Positions 17,281-25,344 of a stretch of DNA of 43,933 nt are shown one piece after another; position 1 is the stretch's first letter; the number at the start of each line of letters is the position of its first letter. Under the pieces are notes generated by a model, which ran no database searches, was not told where the DNA came from, and was given only the letters and a program-made list of their open reading frames with translations. This DNA comes from CAYMUR01 sp964393615 (GTDB lineage: Bacteria > Planctomycetota > Planctomycetia > Pirellulales > Pirellulaceae), in assembly GCA_964393615.1 (NCBI GenBank), contig CAYMUR010000035.1, positions 1 to 43,933 on the forward strand, written 5' to 3'. The position numbers and the translations under genes were made by a program.

Positions 17281-18208
17281 GAAAGACGCCAAAGAAAATC
17301 CAATTGTGGGCGACGTGTTCATCGCCACACCACGTACCCGCCGTCGGGCACGTCAGGAAACTATGGCGAAGTACATTACATTGCTCATGGCACTGCTTCT
17401 TGTCATTCCGGTGCTCGGGATTGTGGCCTATGTATTTAAGGAAGCCGCTCCGGTTCTATGCCTGGACTATTTATGGGAAAATCCACAAAACGGTAGTCGA
17501 GAAGGTGGGATTTGGTCACCTCTGATTGGAACATTCTATTTGGTTCTGGTTTCGCTATTGATCGTTGCGCCTGTGGGGGTTCTGGCAGGCATCTACCTGA
17601 ACGAGTATGCACCGAACAACTGGTTTACACGGATCGTGAACATGGCGGTAACGAGTCTGGCTGGTGTACCCAGTATTGTCCATGCCTTATTCGGTCTCGG
17701 CGCCTTTGTTTTGTTCTTTGGTATGGGAGAATGCTTGTTGGCAGCGGCTTGCACCGTAGCCGTGATGACGGTTCCGGTAATCATTACGGCTACACGAGAA
17801 GCCTTGAACGCTGTGCCAATGTCGTTTCGTGAGGCGTGTTGGAACATGGGGGCTACTAAATGGCAGACAATCCGTACGATTGTGTTACCGAATTCGGTCA
17901 GTGGAATCCTCACGGGAGTCATTCTTGAAATAGCGCGTGCAGCCGGTGAAACGGCCCCCATTTTATTTACTGGCGCAGTTTATTTTTCCGACGTCGCCGA
18001 TTCCGGCATCGATAAATTTGTTCCCTATTACCTGGGTGATAAATTCATGGCCCTTTCAATGCATCTTCATGTGATCTCAACCCAGATCACTGATATGCCG
18101 CTTGCGATGCAATTTGGAACGGCTGCTGTCATAATCGGTCTAATTTTCGTTGTGAACAGTGTCTCCACACTTTTGAGAATTTATCTTCGGGCTCAAAAAA
18201 AATGGTAA
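17273..18208 (+). CDS. pstA: phosphate ABC transporter permease PstA
   Basis: Second inner-membrane permease, 311 residues from the chosen ATG at 17273, which gives an eight-base overlap with pstC; an earlier in-frame start at 17228 would overlap much more. A charged cytoplasmic N-terminus of about 35 residues (ARKDAKENP, then RTRRRARQE) precedes the first helix. The EAA coupling loop is EACWNMGATKWQTIRTIVLP and the core has the PstA landmark GIYLNEYAPNNWFTR. It heterodimerises with PstC. A 69-base gap follows before the first pstB. Confidence 0.92.
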   Translation: MARKDAKENPIVGDVFIATPRTRRRARQETMAKYITLLMALLLVIPVLGIVAYVFKEAAPVLCLDYLWENPQNGSREGGIWSPLIGTFYLVLVSLLIVAPVGVLAGIYLNEYAPNNWFTRIVNMAVTSLAGVPSIVHALFGLGAFVLFFGMGECLLAAACTVAVMTVPVIITATREALNAVPMSFREACWNMGATKWQTIRTIVLPNSVSGILTGVILEIARAAGETAPILFTGAVYFSDVADSGIDKFVPYYLGDKFMALSMHLHVISTQITDMPLAMQFGTAAVIIGLIFVVNSVSTLLRIYLRAQKKW

Positions 18209-18277
18209 CGCTCAAGACGAATCGCCCAGTAAAATATACCCGTATAGGTCGTCCTATGTCTTATTCCAACACGAGAA

Positions 18278-19051
18278 ATGTCTCCTGACGAGCGAATGAC
18301 AAAAGCCATCATTGAATTCGAAAATGTTACCGTTCGATACGGTGATGACATTGCGTTGGACAACATTTCGTTGTCTGTCGTTCCAAACACAATTCTCGGT
18401 ATTGTTGGACCTGCCAATTCAGGGAAAACGACACTACTCAAGTGTATCAATCGAACGATTGACTTTATCCCTTCGGCTCAAGTGGAGGGTCAAATACGAA
18501 TTGGTGATGAAAACGTGTATCAAATGGAAAACGTTTACGACTTGCGACGTCGCATCGGAATGGTCTTTCCACTTCCAGTTGGGTTGCCCTTGTCGATCTA
18601 TGAAAATGTTGCGTATGCACCCCGTCGATCAGGCCTGTTTGACCCTGTCGCACTAGACGAATTAGTGGAACGGTGTTTACGTTTGGCGGTCTTGTGGGAC
18701 GAAGTCAAGGATCGATTGCATACCTTAGGGACGAAGCTGTCGGGCGGGCAGCAGCAGAGATTGACTTTGGCGAGGGCTTTGTCTCATCAACCGGAAATTC
18801 TCTGCCTCGATGAGTTTTCAATCGCTATCGATCCAGTAACCACGATGAAGATTGAAGACGTGTTATTGGAGCTTAAAGCTAACATGACAATTGTACTGGT
18901 CACTAACCTCGTACAACAGGCTCACCGATTAGCCGATCAAACCGCTTTTGTAAATGACTCCCAGCTTGTTGAAATTGGCGAAACCGAAACGATGTTTTCC
19001 AGTCCACAGAAGCAACTCACTTACGACTACGTAACGGGAGGATTTGGGTAA
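18278..19051 (+). CDS. pstB: phosphate ABC transporter ATPase, PstB-like, with degenerate Q-loop and H-loop
   Basis: ATP-binding subunit of 257 residues. Walker A is intact (GPANSGKT, 44-51), the ABC signature is perfect (LSGGQ, 154-158) and the Walker B glutamate is present (ILCLDE, 174-179). Three catalytic-site features are abnormal: the Q-loop has Pro98 in MVFPLP where the family has Gln, the D-loop region reads EFSIAID instead of EPTSALD, and the H-loop histidine is Asn210 (VTNLVQQA versus VTHNMQQA). The protein should bind ATP but its own site is probably poor at hydrolysis. The next gene encodes a second PstB with the opposite pattern. M7 (18296) is an alternative start. The stop overlaps the next ATG as TAATG. 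Confidence 0.9.
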   Translation: MSPDERMTKAIIEFENVTVRYGDDIALDNISLSVVPNTILGIVGPANSGKTTLLKCINRTIDFIPSAQVEGQIRIGDENVYQMENVYDLRRRIGMVFPLPVGLPLSIYENVAYAPRRSGLFDPVALDELVERCLRLAVLWDEVKDRLHTLGTKLSGGQQQRLTLARALSHQPEILCLDEFSIAIDPVTTMKIEDVLLELKANMTIVLVTNLVQQAHRLADQTAFVNDSQLVEIGETETMFSSPQKQLTYDYVTGGFG

Positions 19052-19890
19052 TGGCAACCCACGGTAATCCTCCTGAATTTCCAGATACAACGCCAGGTAC
19101 TCCTGCAAACAAAGTGGACGCGGACGACCATTATAGTATTACTACCAAAGAACTTAATCTGTGGTATGGTGAGTTTCAGGCACTCAAAAATGTCACGGTG
19201 AATATTCGCCGAGGAATCATTACGGGCCTGATTGGACCTTCTGGTTGTGGCAAAACGACATTGTTACGAAGTTTTAATCGCATTAACGAACGTTATGGAT
19301 ATGTGACAACGACGGGTGAAATCACTATTCTGGATAGAAATATCTATGACTCTGACGTTTCACTCAGTGAACTGAGGAAAACGGTGGGAATGGTTTTTCA
19401 GCGCCCCAATCCACTGCCCATCTCAGTCTATGAGAACGTAGCGTTTGGATTACGGATTCACTTGGATCGGGGTGAGATCAAAGCACAAGACCGGGACAAT
19501 ATGGTCGAATCGGCGTTGCGTGAGGTTCAACTTTGGGATGCCGTTAAAGATAATCTCAAGCAACACGCAACCGGACTAACCCTTGAACAACAACAGAAAC
19601 TTTGCATTGCCCGTTTGCTACCACTTAAGCCGCGTGTGATTTTAATGGATGAACCTTGCTCAGCTTTGGATGCCGACGGGATCGCGCGAGTGGAAGAACT
19701 CATCGGAGAACTTCGTGAGCGGTATACGATTGTTGTCGTAACACACAATATGGCCCAGGCACGTCGAGCAACGAACGAATGTATCTATATGTTGCTTGGC
19801 GAGATCATTGAACATGCACCCACGTCGGATCTTTTCTTGAATCCGAAGAGGAGTGAAACGGAAATGTATATTGAGGGACGTTACGGATGA
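19051..19890 (+). CDS. pstB: phosphate ABC transporter ATPase PstB, with degenerate ABC signature
   Basis: ATP-binding subunit of 279 residues, with about 25 extra N-terminal residues. Walker A (GPSGCGKT, 62-69), Q-loop (MVFQRP, Gln117), Walker B (VILMDE, 196-201), D-loop (SALD) and H-loop (THNMAQA, His232) are all canonical. The ABC signature is not: LTLEQ (176-180) replaces LSGGQ, and the following residues are QQKLCIARLL. In a heterodimer with the preceding protein, this Walker site would pair with the intact LSGGQ of the partner, giving one good and one bad ATP site. GGGAGG lies ten bases before the ATG, inside the end of the preceding gene, so the two products are probably made in equal amounts. 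Confidence 0.92.
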   Translation: MATHGNPPEFPDTTPGTPANKVDADDHYSITTKELNLWYGEFQALKNVTVNIRRGIITGLIGPSGCGKTTLLRSFNRINERYGYVTTTGEITILDRNIYDSDVSLSELRKTVGMVFQRPNPLPISVYENVAFGLRIHLDRGEIKAQDRDNMVESALREVQLWDAVKDNLKQHATGLTLEQQQKLCIARLLPLKPRVILMDEPCSALDADGIARVEELIGELRERYTIVVVTHNMAQARRATNECIYMLLGEIIEHAPTSDLFLNPKRSETEMYIEGRYG

Positions 19891-19981
19891 TTTAAATGAG
19901 TTCCGCTTGTCGCGAAACAAGGTCGACGATATTCTAGGTTCTCTGCATGGATCCGAATCTTTATTTGGAAAGACACTGATC

Positions 19982-20659
19982 ATGAAAAAATTTGAACAAG
20001 AATTGAACGAACTTCGTCATCGTGTTGTTGAAATGGGAGACCTAACGGAGACCATGGTCCGTCAGGCCATCGAAGCTATTTCACATACGGACGACAAAAG
20101 ACTGTTCGACAGCGTATTTCACGATGAGGAACGTCTGGACCAAATGCAGCTCGACATTGATAAGGAAGCTATTCGCCTGTTGACTATTTATAGTCCAGTT
20201 GCCACGAATTTGCGATTTATCATGTCGGTGTCGCGAATTACGGCTGAATTGGAACGCATCGGTGACCACGCTACGAATATGTGTGAAAGTGTTCAGCTGA
20301 TGACGTCGAAAACGAAGGCTCCATTGTTACCGGAAGTTTTAACGATGGCCGGGATAGTGTGTGGAATGGTGTCCGATGCACTTAACGCATTTTTGCAAAA
20401 TGATATCAAAAAAGCACAGTCAACGATTGCAAGTGATGATATGGTCGACGCGCTCGACGATCAGATTATCAAGGAACTTCTCAGTGATGAGGTCGTGCGT
20501 GAGGTGTTGAAAGGTCCAAAGGACATTGCTGGAGCGTTGGCCCAACTTTTAATCGTACGGTCATTGGAACGGATTGCCGACCAATCTACAAACATCAGTG
20601 AAGAAGTAGTGTACATGGTAAAAGGTGACGACATTCGTCACGGTGCTTCTAATGACTGA
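19982..20659 (+). CDS. phoU: phosphate signalling/transport regulator PhoU
   Basis: Cytoplasmic PhoU of 225 residues, made of two three-helix bundles that usually bind metal clusters and restrain PstSCAB and the PhoR kinase. The paired landmarks ERIGDHATNMCE (about residues 73-84) and ERIADQSTNISEEV (about 197-210) are the conserved E/DxxxD metal-binding helices of each bundle. The start at 19982 (MKKFEQELNELRHRV) matches family length and has GGAAAGA eight bases upstream; a longer frame from 19853 would overlap pstB and adds unrelated sequence. It is the last gene of the pst operon; no phoB/phoR pair is in the window. Confidence 0.93.
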   Translation: MKKFEQELNELRHRVVEMGDLTETMVRQAIEAISHTDDKRLFDSVFHDEERLDQMQLDIDKEAIRLLTIYSPVATNLRFIMSVSRITAELERIGDHATNMCESVQLMTSKTKAPLLPEVLTMAGIVCGMVSDALNAFLQNDIKKAQSTIASDDMVDALDDQIIKELLSDEVVREVLKGPKDIAGALAQLLIVRSLERIADQSTNISEEVVYMVKGDDIRHGASND

Positions 20660-20694
20660 CAGATTGCTTTAAGCATTGCCTGTCTCTCTTTTTC
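20658..20694 (+). terminator. probable terminator of the pst-phoU operon
   Basis: GACAG (20658-20662) pairs with CTGTC (20680-20684) and an inner TGCT/AGCA pairs around a short loop; the arm is followed by the T-rich TCTCTTTTTC. The stem is imperfect and overlaps the phoU stop codon. Confidence 0.5.
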
Positions 20695-20977
20695 GTGGTC
20701 TCTCGAAGAGTGTTAGTGTTCAAGACGTGGCCGTACTAGAGGGCTTTCGTTGTAGGGCCCGGATGTGTAAATAGTCCTATTGTTGTTTTTCCAAAAAGGA
20801 GGATCCGGGACGGAGTGTTTGTTCGTTCATGTTGCAGAAAAAATGTGAACTACGCGTGGAAACACATGAAATAAATCGGTGGTTACATGCAGTATGTAAG
20901 GCAAAATGAAAAACAAGGCATCATAAAATCCGGTCAACGTGTTGTGGCCGATAGGAACACTTAAAAGCATTCAAAGT

Positions 20978-21874
20978 ATGAAGTCTGTCGAATTTACAGT
21001 GTGTTTGCGTCACAACCCGGCTTCGGCTATTTACGGACATGGATGGCCAAGATTGTATCCATTTGAGTCTTCTGGCCGAAATCTGCTATGGACAATGATC
21101 CTTCCACGCAACCGACCAGCAGATGTAAACTTGCGTTGGTCTGATCGGACATTCCGAATTCGTGTTTGCATCAATGCTTTATCACTCCGTCATTCAGATG
21201 TGGACTTTGTACGTGCTCGTGTTCGTTGGATGTTTCGAGCGAATGAACGTTTTGATGCTTTCTGGTCGGCATGTTCTCACAGCAATCAATTGAAAAAATG
21301 TGCAGAGCTCAAGCTGGGTGCTCTTCTGCGCGCACCCACATTGTTTGAGGATCTGATTAAGACGATCTGTACCGTAAATTGCCACTGGCGCAATACCAAA
21401 ATGATGGTGAGATTGTTCTGCGAACGCTTTGGGACACCATCGCCTATTTCACGACATCGATTTTCATTCCCGGTACATGATGTGATCGCAAGGAAATCCG
21501 AGGCTGAATTGCGCAATGCCAAGCTTGGTTTCCGAGCTCGCTACATCAAGCAACTATCAGAAATGATCAGAGACAGAGAGATTGATTTAAAAAGCTGGAC
21601 CGTTAATCCAGATGCCTCAGCCTTGAGACAAACACTGTTGGAACTACCTGGTGTAGGGCCGTATGCAGCACACCATATTCTAATGCTGCTAGGTCATTAC
21701 GAGTACATTCCCTGTGACAGTGAAGTCTGTGCCTATTTAAAGCTTCCGGCGAACACATCTTCATCTCGCGTCGAGTCGATTGCGTCGGAGCGATATCGAC
21801 AATGGAACAGGTTTGCATTTCTGGCCTATAAATTTGAACGAGTTCTTTCCCGTAAGAACTATATTGACTGCTAA
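20978..21874 (+). CDS. HhH-GPD superfamily DNA glycosylase
   Basis: Base-excision repair protein of about 298 residues in the AlkA/OGG1 superfamily. The helix-hairpin-helix is LLELPGVGPYAAHHILMLL and the catalytic aspartate follows in YIPCDSEV. The position of the OGG1 catalytic lysine (in VGTKVA) is occupied by Tyr in VGPYAA, so a monofunctional, AlkA-like glycosylase without lyase activity is more likely. The N-terminal 100 residues fit the beta domain of such enzymes. The start is uncertain: ATG at 20978 is used, GTG at 20939 is possible, and neither has a good ribosome site. It stands alone, with no gene close by on either side. Substrate base is not predictable. Confidence 0.8.
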   Translation: MKSVEFTVCLRHNPASAIYGHGWPRLYPFESSGRNLLWTMILPRNRPADVNLRWSDRTFRIRVCINALSLRHSDVDFVRARVRWMFRANERFDAFWSACSHSNQLKKCAELKLGALLRAPTLFEDLIKTICTVNCHWRNTKMMVRLFCERFGTPSPISRHRFSFPVHDVIARKSEAELRNAKLGFRARYIKQLSEMIRDREIDLKSWTVNPDASALRQTLLELPGVGPYAAHHILMLLGHYEYIPCDSEVCAYLKLPANTSSSRVESIASERYRQWNRFAFLAYKFERVLSRKNYIDC

Positions 21875-22491
21875 CAGTACATTGTGTGCTGTAACGAGGT
21901 TGCGAACCTGTTGACAGTTGTTGGTGGGTTTTATGCTCAACCATTCAACTGCATCGTGGTAACTTGTCAACGGGTTAGTCAATGGTCTGATGGGGCGAGC
22001 TGAGTTTCTTTCCGGGCGATTAGCGTCATGGCATGGCTCTAGTCCAACATAGCATTGCTCGATGCAGTTCACTGGCATGCATCCTTCACAAATATTCGCC
22101 TAGGGTGGGTTATCTGTTACCGCGTTTGGTCTAGCCCTTGGCAACCAGCATTTTGGCAAAGCGGGTGATTAAAAACTGCCATGCCATCTCACACTGGTCG
22201 GTTGTAACGGTCAGGGAAGTCATTCAAGGGAGCCTTAATCGCCATAACTGGTACAACCGGTACAAGCCATAAAATCCGTAATCCTGCTACAAACGATATA
22301 ACTCATCCAATCATTAGAGATGCCAGGATATCCAGCGAAAGATGGTAAAAGTCACTTGATTATCCGTGAGATTTCATTCTGAAAAACTAATATGGGATAA
22401 AGCGATAGTTGTAATTTTTAGGATTATATGTTTCGGAACATATTGATTGACATTTAGTTTGCGACCGTAAGGCAGCCACTGGCGAACCATT
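21875..22491. other. intergenic region, no gene recognised
   Basis: More than 600 bases with only short opposing frames that lack recognisable family features. It ends at a strong hairpin (22492-22552). Confidence 0.5.
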
Positions 22492-22552
22492 AAAAGGTGT
22501 TGGGAATTTTTCACGCATTACACGCGTGAAAAATTCCCAACACCTTTTTTTT
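22492..22552 (+). terminator. 25-bp perfect hairpin with 7-nt loop and T tract
   Basis: The arm at 22492-22516 is the exact reverse complement of 22524-22548; the loop is ATTACAC. A run of T extends the right arm to 22552 and the left arm begins with four A, so it would work as a terminator on either strand. Twenty-five paired bases without mismatch is much longer than a normal intrinsic terminator. It lies about 620 bases after the glycosylase gene. Confidence 0.75.
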
Positions 22553-22633
22553 ATTGCGCGGTCAGACCGAACGGAAGCCGGAAGGCCTGTGGAGTCAGGT
22601 TGCCAGGTAATTGTAAAAAGTGAGAAGTTCTAC

Positions 22634-22966
22634 ATGAAAATAAAAATTGAGCAGACAGAAACAGTCATGAAGCATTCGGAGAATGCTATGTGCCAGATTC
22701 CAGCTGGGACACAGTCCGTTCCAGTGGCGAACGATGACTTGCGCCGATGGTATTTAGCAAATCGGCGAGACGATCGTCGCTTAGCAGTGAATCACGGTAG
22801 TTGTCCATGGCCACCTGTGTATCGTTTTCGAATGAGTCAGTCTGGTGTGACAGAACCGAATGGCGTGAGAGCGGTCCCATTACCGTCGCGCGTAGAGTTT
22901 GCGATGGTTGAAGGTATCGTCGAATGCCATTGGTCGAAGCAAGATGTGTACGGAACCAGCTGTTAG
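22634..22966 (+). CDS. doubtful small hypothetical protein
   Basis: Frame of 110 codons starting MKIKIEQTETVMKHSENAM, with a possible GAGAAG ribosome site seven bases upstream. No signal peptide, membrane segment or family motif is recognised. The centre is basic (LRRWYLANRRDDRRLAVN). It lies after the long hairpin and before a PEP-CTERM gene, with no operon partner. It could be non-coding. Confidence 0.28.
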   Translation: MKIKIEQTETVMKHSENAMCQIPAGTQSVPVANDDLRRWYLANRRDDRRLAVNHGSCPWPPVYRFRMSQSGVTEPNGVRAVPLPSRVEFAMVEGIVECHWSKQDVYGTSC

Positions 22967-23067
22967 CGTTTCATGTCAAACCGTTGAATCGACCAAAAAA
23001 TGCGTCGTAAGTTTGTGTTTAAAAAATTAAAACATCCTTGGAGTGTAGTCATGATTGAGTTAGTACC

Positions 23068-23083
23068 TGCCATACGAGTTGCA
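23068..23083 (+). promoter_or_regulatory. sigma-54-like site upstream of PEP-CTERM gene
   Basis: TGCCATACGAGTTGCA resembles TGGCAC-N5-TTGCA with correct spacing and a perfect -12 TTGCA, but one G of the -24 GG is C. Transcription would start near 23095, just before the ribosome site of the gene at 23121. PEP-CTERM genes in other bacteria are often tied to sigma-54 regulators, which is why it is listed. Confidence 0.28.
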
Positions 23084-23120
23084 GATCAAATATTTAAAAA
23101 TATCGAATAGGAGTAGACTA

Positions 23121-23855
23121 ATGTTCTTTTGGAATGCGAATACGAAAATCACAATAATTGTAACGCTGTTTTTATTTTGTCTGTCCAACAACACACATGC
23201 ATTACTGATTGACTCGTTCGAGACGAGTCAAATACTCAAGGCGACATCGTCAACGCCCACTGTTTTCAGTAGTGTAGATGGGAATGGAATCCTTGGTAAC
23301 GAGCGTGACGCGGTCGTTTCTAAGGTATCCGGGCCAGTACATTCGGAACTCGACATTGCATCTTTCGGATTGTATTGGTTGAGTTTCAGCTTGGGACCAG
23401 CTACGAAAGGAGCCGCAGACCTGACCTGGGACGGGAATGATGACGATCCGCTGAGCGATAGTTTTACCGGACTCGGAGGGATCGACCTGACCGACAACAA
23501 TGCGTCGAATGCTTTGACGGTGGATGTGGTTTTTGATGATTTGCCTGTGGACCTATCCGTCCGTGTCTGGTCGGACGCTAATAATGCTTCTAACGCTGTT
23601 GTGTCGTTGCCAGGTGGGATTACGTCGTTGACCAACGTTTCCGTTCTTTTTTCAGCATTCAGTACGACGCATGGTGCGGGTGCGGATTTTAGCAATGTTG
23701 GAATGGTTGAGCTGGTAGTTGGTCCGGGAATGGCAGCCACAGACGTATTGGTGGACACGATTTATACAGAGTTCGTGCCCGAGCCCTCTAGCTTGTTGCT
23801 GATAGGTATGAGCTTTTGTGGCCTGTTAGTGATCAACCGGCGTAGAGCCAAGTAA
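23121..23855 (+). CDS. PEP-CTERM sorted exported protein
   Basis: Exported protein of 244 residues with signal peptide (1-27, ending NNTHA), a beta-rich middle with Asp/Asn-rich turns, and a textbook PEP-CTERM tail: VPEPSS (219-224), LLLIGMSFCGLLVI and NRRRAK. The ATG at 23121 is chosen over an earlier in-frame start at 23079 because AGGAG lies seven bases upstream and the signal peptide then has normal length. No enzyme motif is seen. It stands alone with 140-240 base gaps on both sides. Surface or extracellular-matrix protein by sorting signal; function unknown. Confidence 0.85.
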   Translation: MFFWNANTKITIIVTLFLFCLSNNTHALLIDSFETSQILKATSSTPTVFSSVDGNGILGNERDAVVSKVSGPVHSELDIASFGLYWLSFSLGPATKGAADLTWDGNDDDPLSDSFTGLGGIDLTDNNASNALTVDVVFDDLPVDLSVRVWSDANNASNAVVSLPGGITSLTNVSVLFSAFSTTHGAGADFSNVGMVELVVGPGMAATDVLVDTIYTEFVPEPSSLLLIGMSFCGLLVINRRRAK

Positions 23856-24095
23856 AGGTGGTGTCAGTAGAGTGACATGCCAAAAAAGATCCCGGTCCCG
23901 ACAGTCAGCATATTGGAACCCGTTACAGACGAGCCATCCTAGGCACGGATCGTGTACCAACGATGAACCCTGTGTGAACGATGAATTTGTTAACCAGTGG
24001 TGCATGACCTTCTTGGAAGTGATTTACCGTAAATAATCCACCTATGAAATCAATGTGATGTTTGAAGCACGAGGGTTCTAGGCGCGTAAAAATAA

Positions 24096-24365
24096 TTATA
24101 CGGTTCCCATCTTTTTGAGTGCTTGTGCACCAGTATCACCAACTGTCACCCCCATCTCTGTGGCGACTGTCGAGACAGCTGTGACGGGCGCTACCAACAT
24201 CTCTTCGTAGTTGGCAACTCCAGTGACGATCGCACATGCCTCACTTGTTTTATTAAATGTTTCGATATTTAAATAACTGCAGGCCAGTACGCCACGCTCT
24301 GCCATGATAAGAAGCAACGGTTTGGCCAAATCAATTCGATGTGTGTTGAGATGTTCGAGATTCAT
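24096..24365 (-). CDS. DUF1805 (YunC-like) family protein
   Basis: Small protein of 89 residues that matches the DUF1805 pattern: a core KPLLLIMAERGVLACSYLN, then EACAIVTGVANYEEML, then a C-terminal EMGVTVGDTGAQALKKM, all in the order seen in Bacillus YunC. The family is small, cytoplasmic and of unknown function. It lies 221 bases downstream of the ureH-type gene on the same strand, so it could be a distant last member of the urease transcript, but I see no terminator or ribosome site that settles this. The family call is by pattern memory. Confidence 0.7.
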   Translation of the reverse strand: MNLEHLNTHRIDLAKPLLLIMAERGVLACSYLNIETFNKTSEACAIVTGVANYEEMLVAPVTAVSTVATEMGVTVGDTGAQALKKMGTV

Positions 24366-24586
24366 GGAAATATTGCCATCCTCGACTGGCGGCCGGTGTT
24401 TCCTGATAGAAGTGTTTCACCGACGACCGGGATCAAAAAGGTAAGGAAAATGAAACGATTAAAAACAATTCGATGTCACGCTCAAAAGTTGAAGGGATCA
24501 GGTTTGTCAATTGCCATGTCATCGGCAAAGAACAAAATAGTGTTGTTAACATGTCGGTAGCTTTTACGTGAACCACATAGAAAGAC

Positions 24587-25330
24587 CTAGAACCCAAATT
24601 TGACTGAAATTCCACAGACAAGAATGGTGAGTCCGCCAATAGCATGTCCAAATCGACTTAGCGTCGCATAGGTTTTTATTCGAAGACCGGATTGAATTGC
24701 GAAGACACTCAAGGTCATGACTAAAACCGTGGCTACTGAAAATGCGGTCACCACCGACACGATAGCAATTATTTGTTCCATCGTGTCCAAAGTTGTCGCT
24801 GCCGGATAGATGAATAATGGAATGAGAGGCTCACAAGGCCCAAGTATGAAAATGACGAACATAATCCATCGAACCGGTTGAATTTTCTTGGACAATAGAT
24901 GGTTGCCAGGGGATTCATGCAAATGCATGTGATCGCCATGGTGCGTGTGGGGATGGATATGTTCTGTTCCATCGGCGTGTCGATGGAGATGAGTGTGAGG
25001 CACATTTCGATAGGCCTGGACTAAACCCCAAGACAGATAGGCAAGTCCAAAGCCGATTAACACCCAAGCCGCTAAGTCATTTCGGACGGCTTCTACGGTT
25101 TCGAGGTGCATGACCATGGTTCCAAGAGCTAGTGCAACCAGGCCCAGTATGACAGAAGCAGCGACATGTCCGATTCCACATATTGCAGTAACAGTGAGCG
25201 TGGCTCGTGTCGTCCACTGTCGCGCCTGTGCCATGGCTACAAATGGGACATAGTGATCCGGTCCCAAGATCGTATGCACAATACCTACCGAAAAAGCGGC
25301 TGCTGTCAGAAGCAAAGTGTCGTTTGTCAT
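24587..25330 (-). CDS. ureH: UreH-type nickel permease (urease accessory)
   Basis: Inner-membrane protein of 247 residues with about six hydrophobic helices. HTILGPDHYVPF near the N-terminus is the H-x4-DH metal motif of nickel/cobalt permeases and UreH/SafE relatives. The loop between the third and fourth helices is exceptionally His-rich (HTHLHRHADGTEHIHPHTHH and more, about residues 101-129). It follows ureC by 14 bases, and nickel is the urease cofactor, so nickel import for this urease is a sound inference. ATG at 25330 is used; a TTG at 25348 overlapping the ureC stop (TTGA) would add six residues. Confidence 0.85.
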   Translation of the reverse strand: MTNDTLLLTAAAFSVGIVHTILGPDHYVPFVAMAQARQWTTRATLTVTAICGIGHVAASVILGLVALALGTMVMHLETVEAVRNDLAAWVLIGFGLAYLSWGLVQAYRNVPHTHLHRHADGTEHIHPHTHHGDHMHLHESPGNHLLSKKIQPVRWIMFVIFILGPCEPLIPLFIYPAATTLDTMEQIIAIVSVVTAFSVATVLVMTLSVFAIQSGLRIKTYATLSRFGHAIGGLTILVCGISVKFGF

Positions 25331-25344
25331 GAGAAACACACAGC

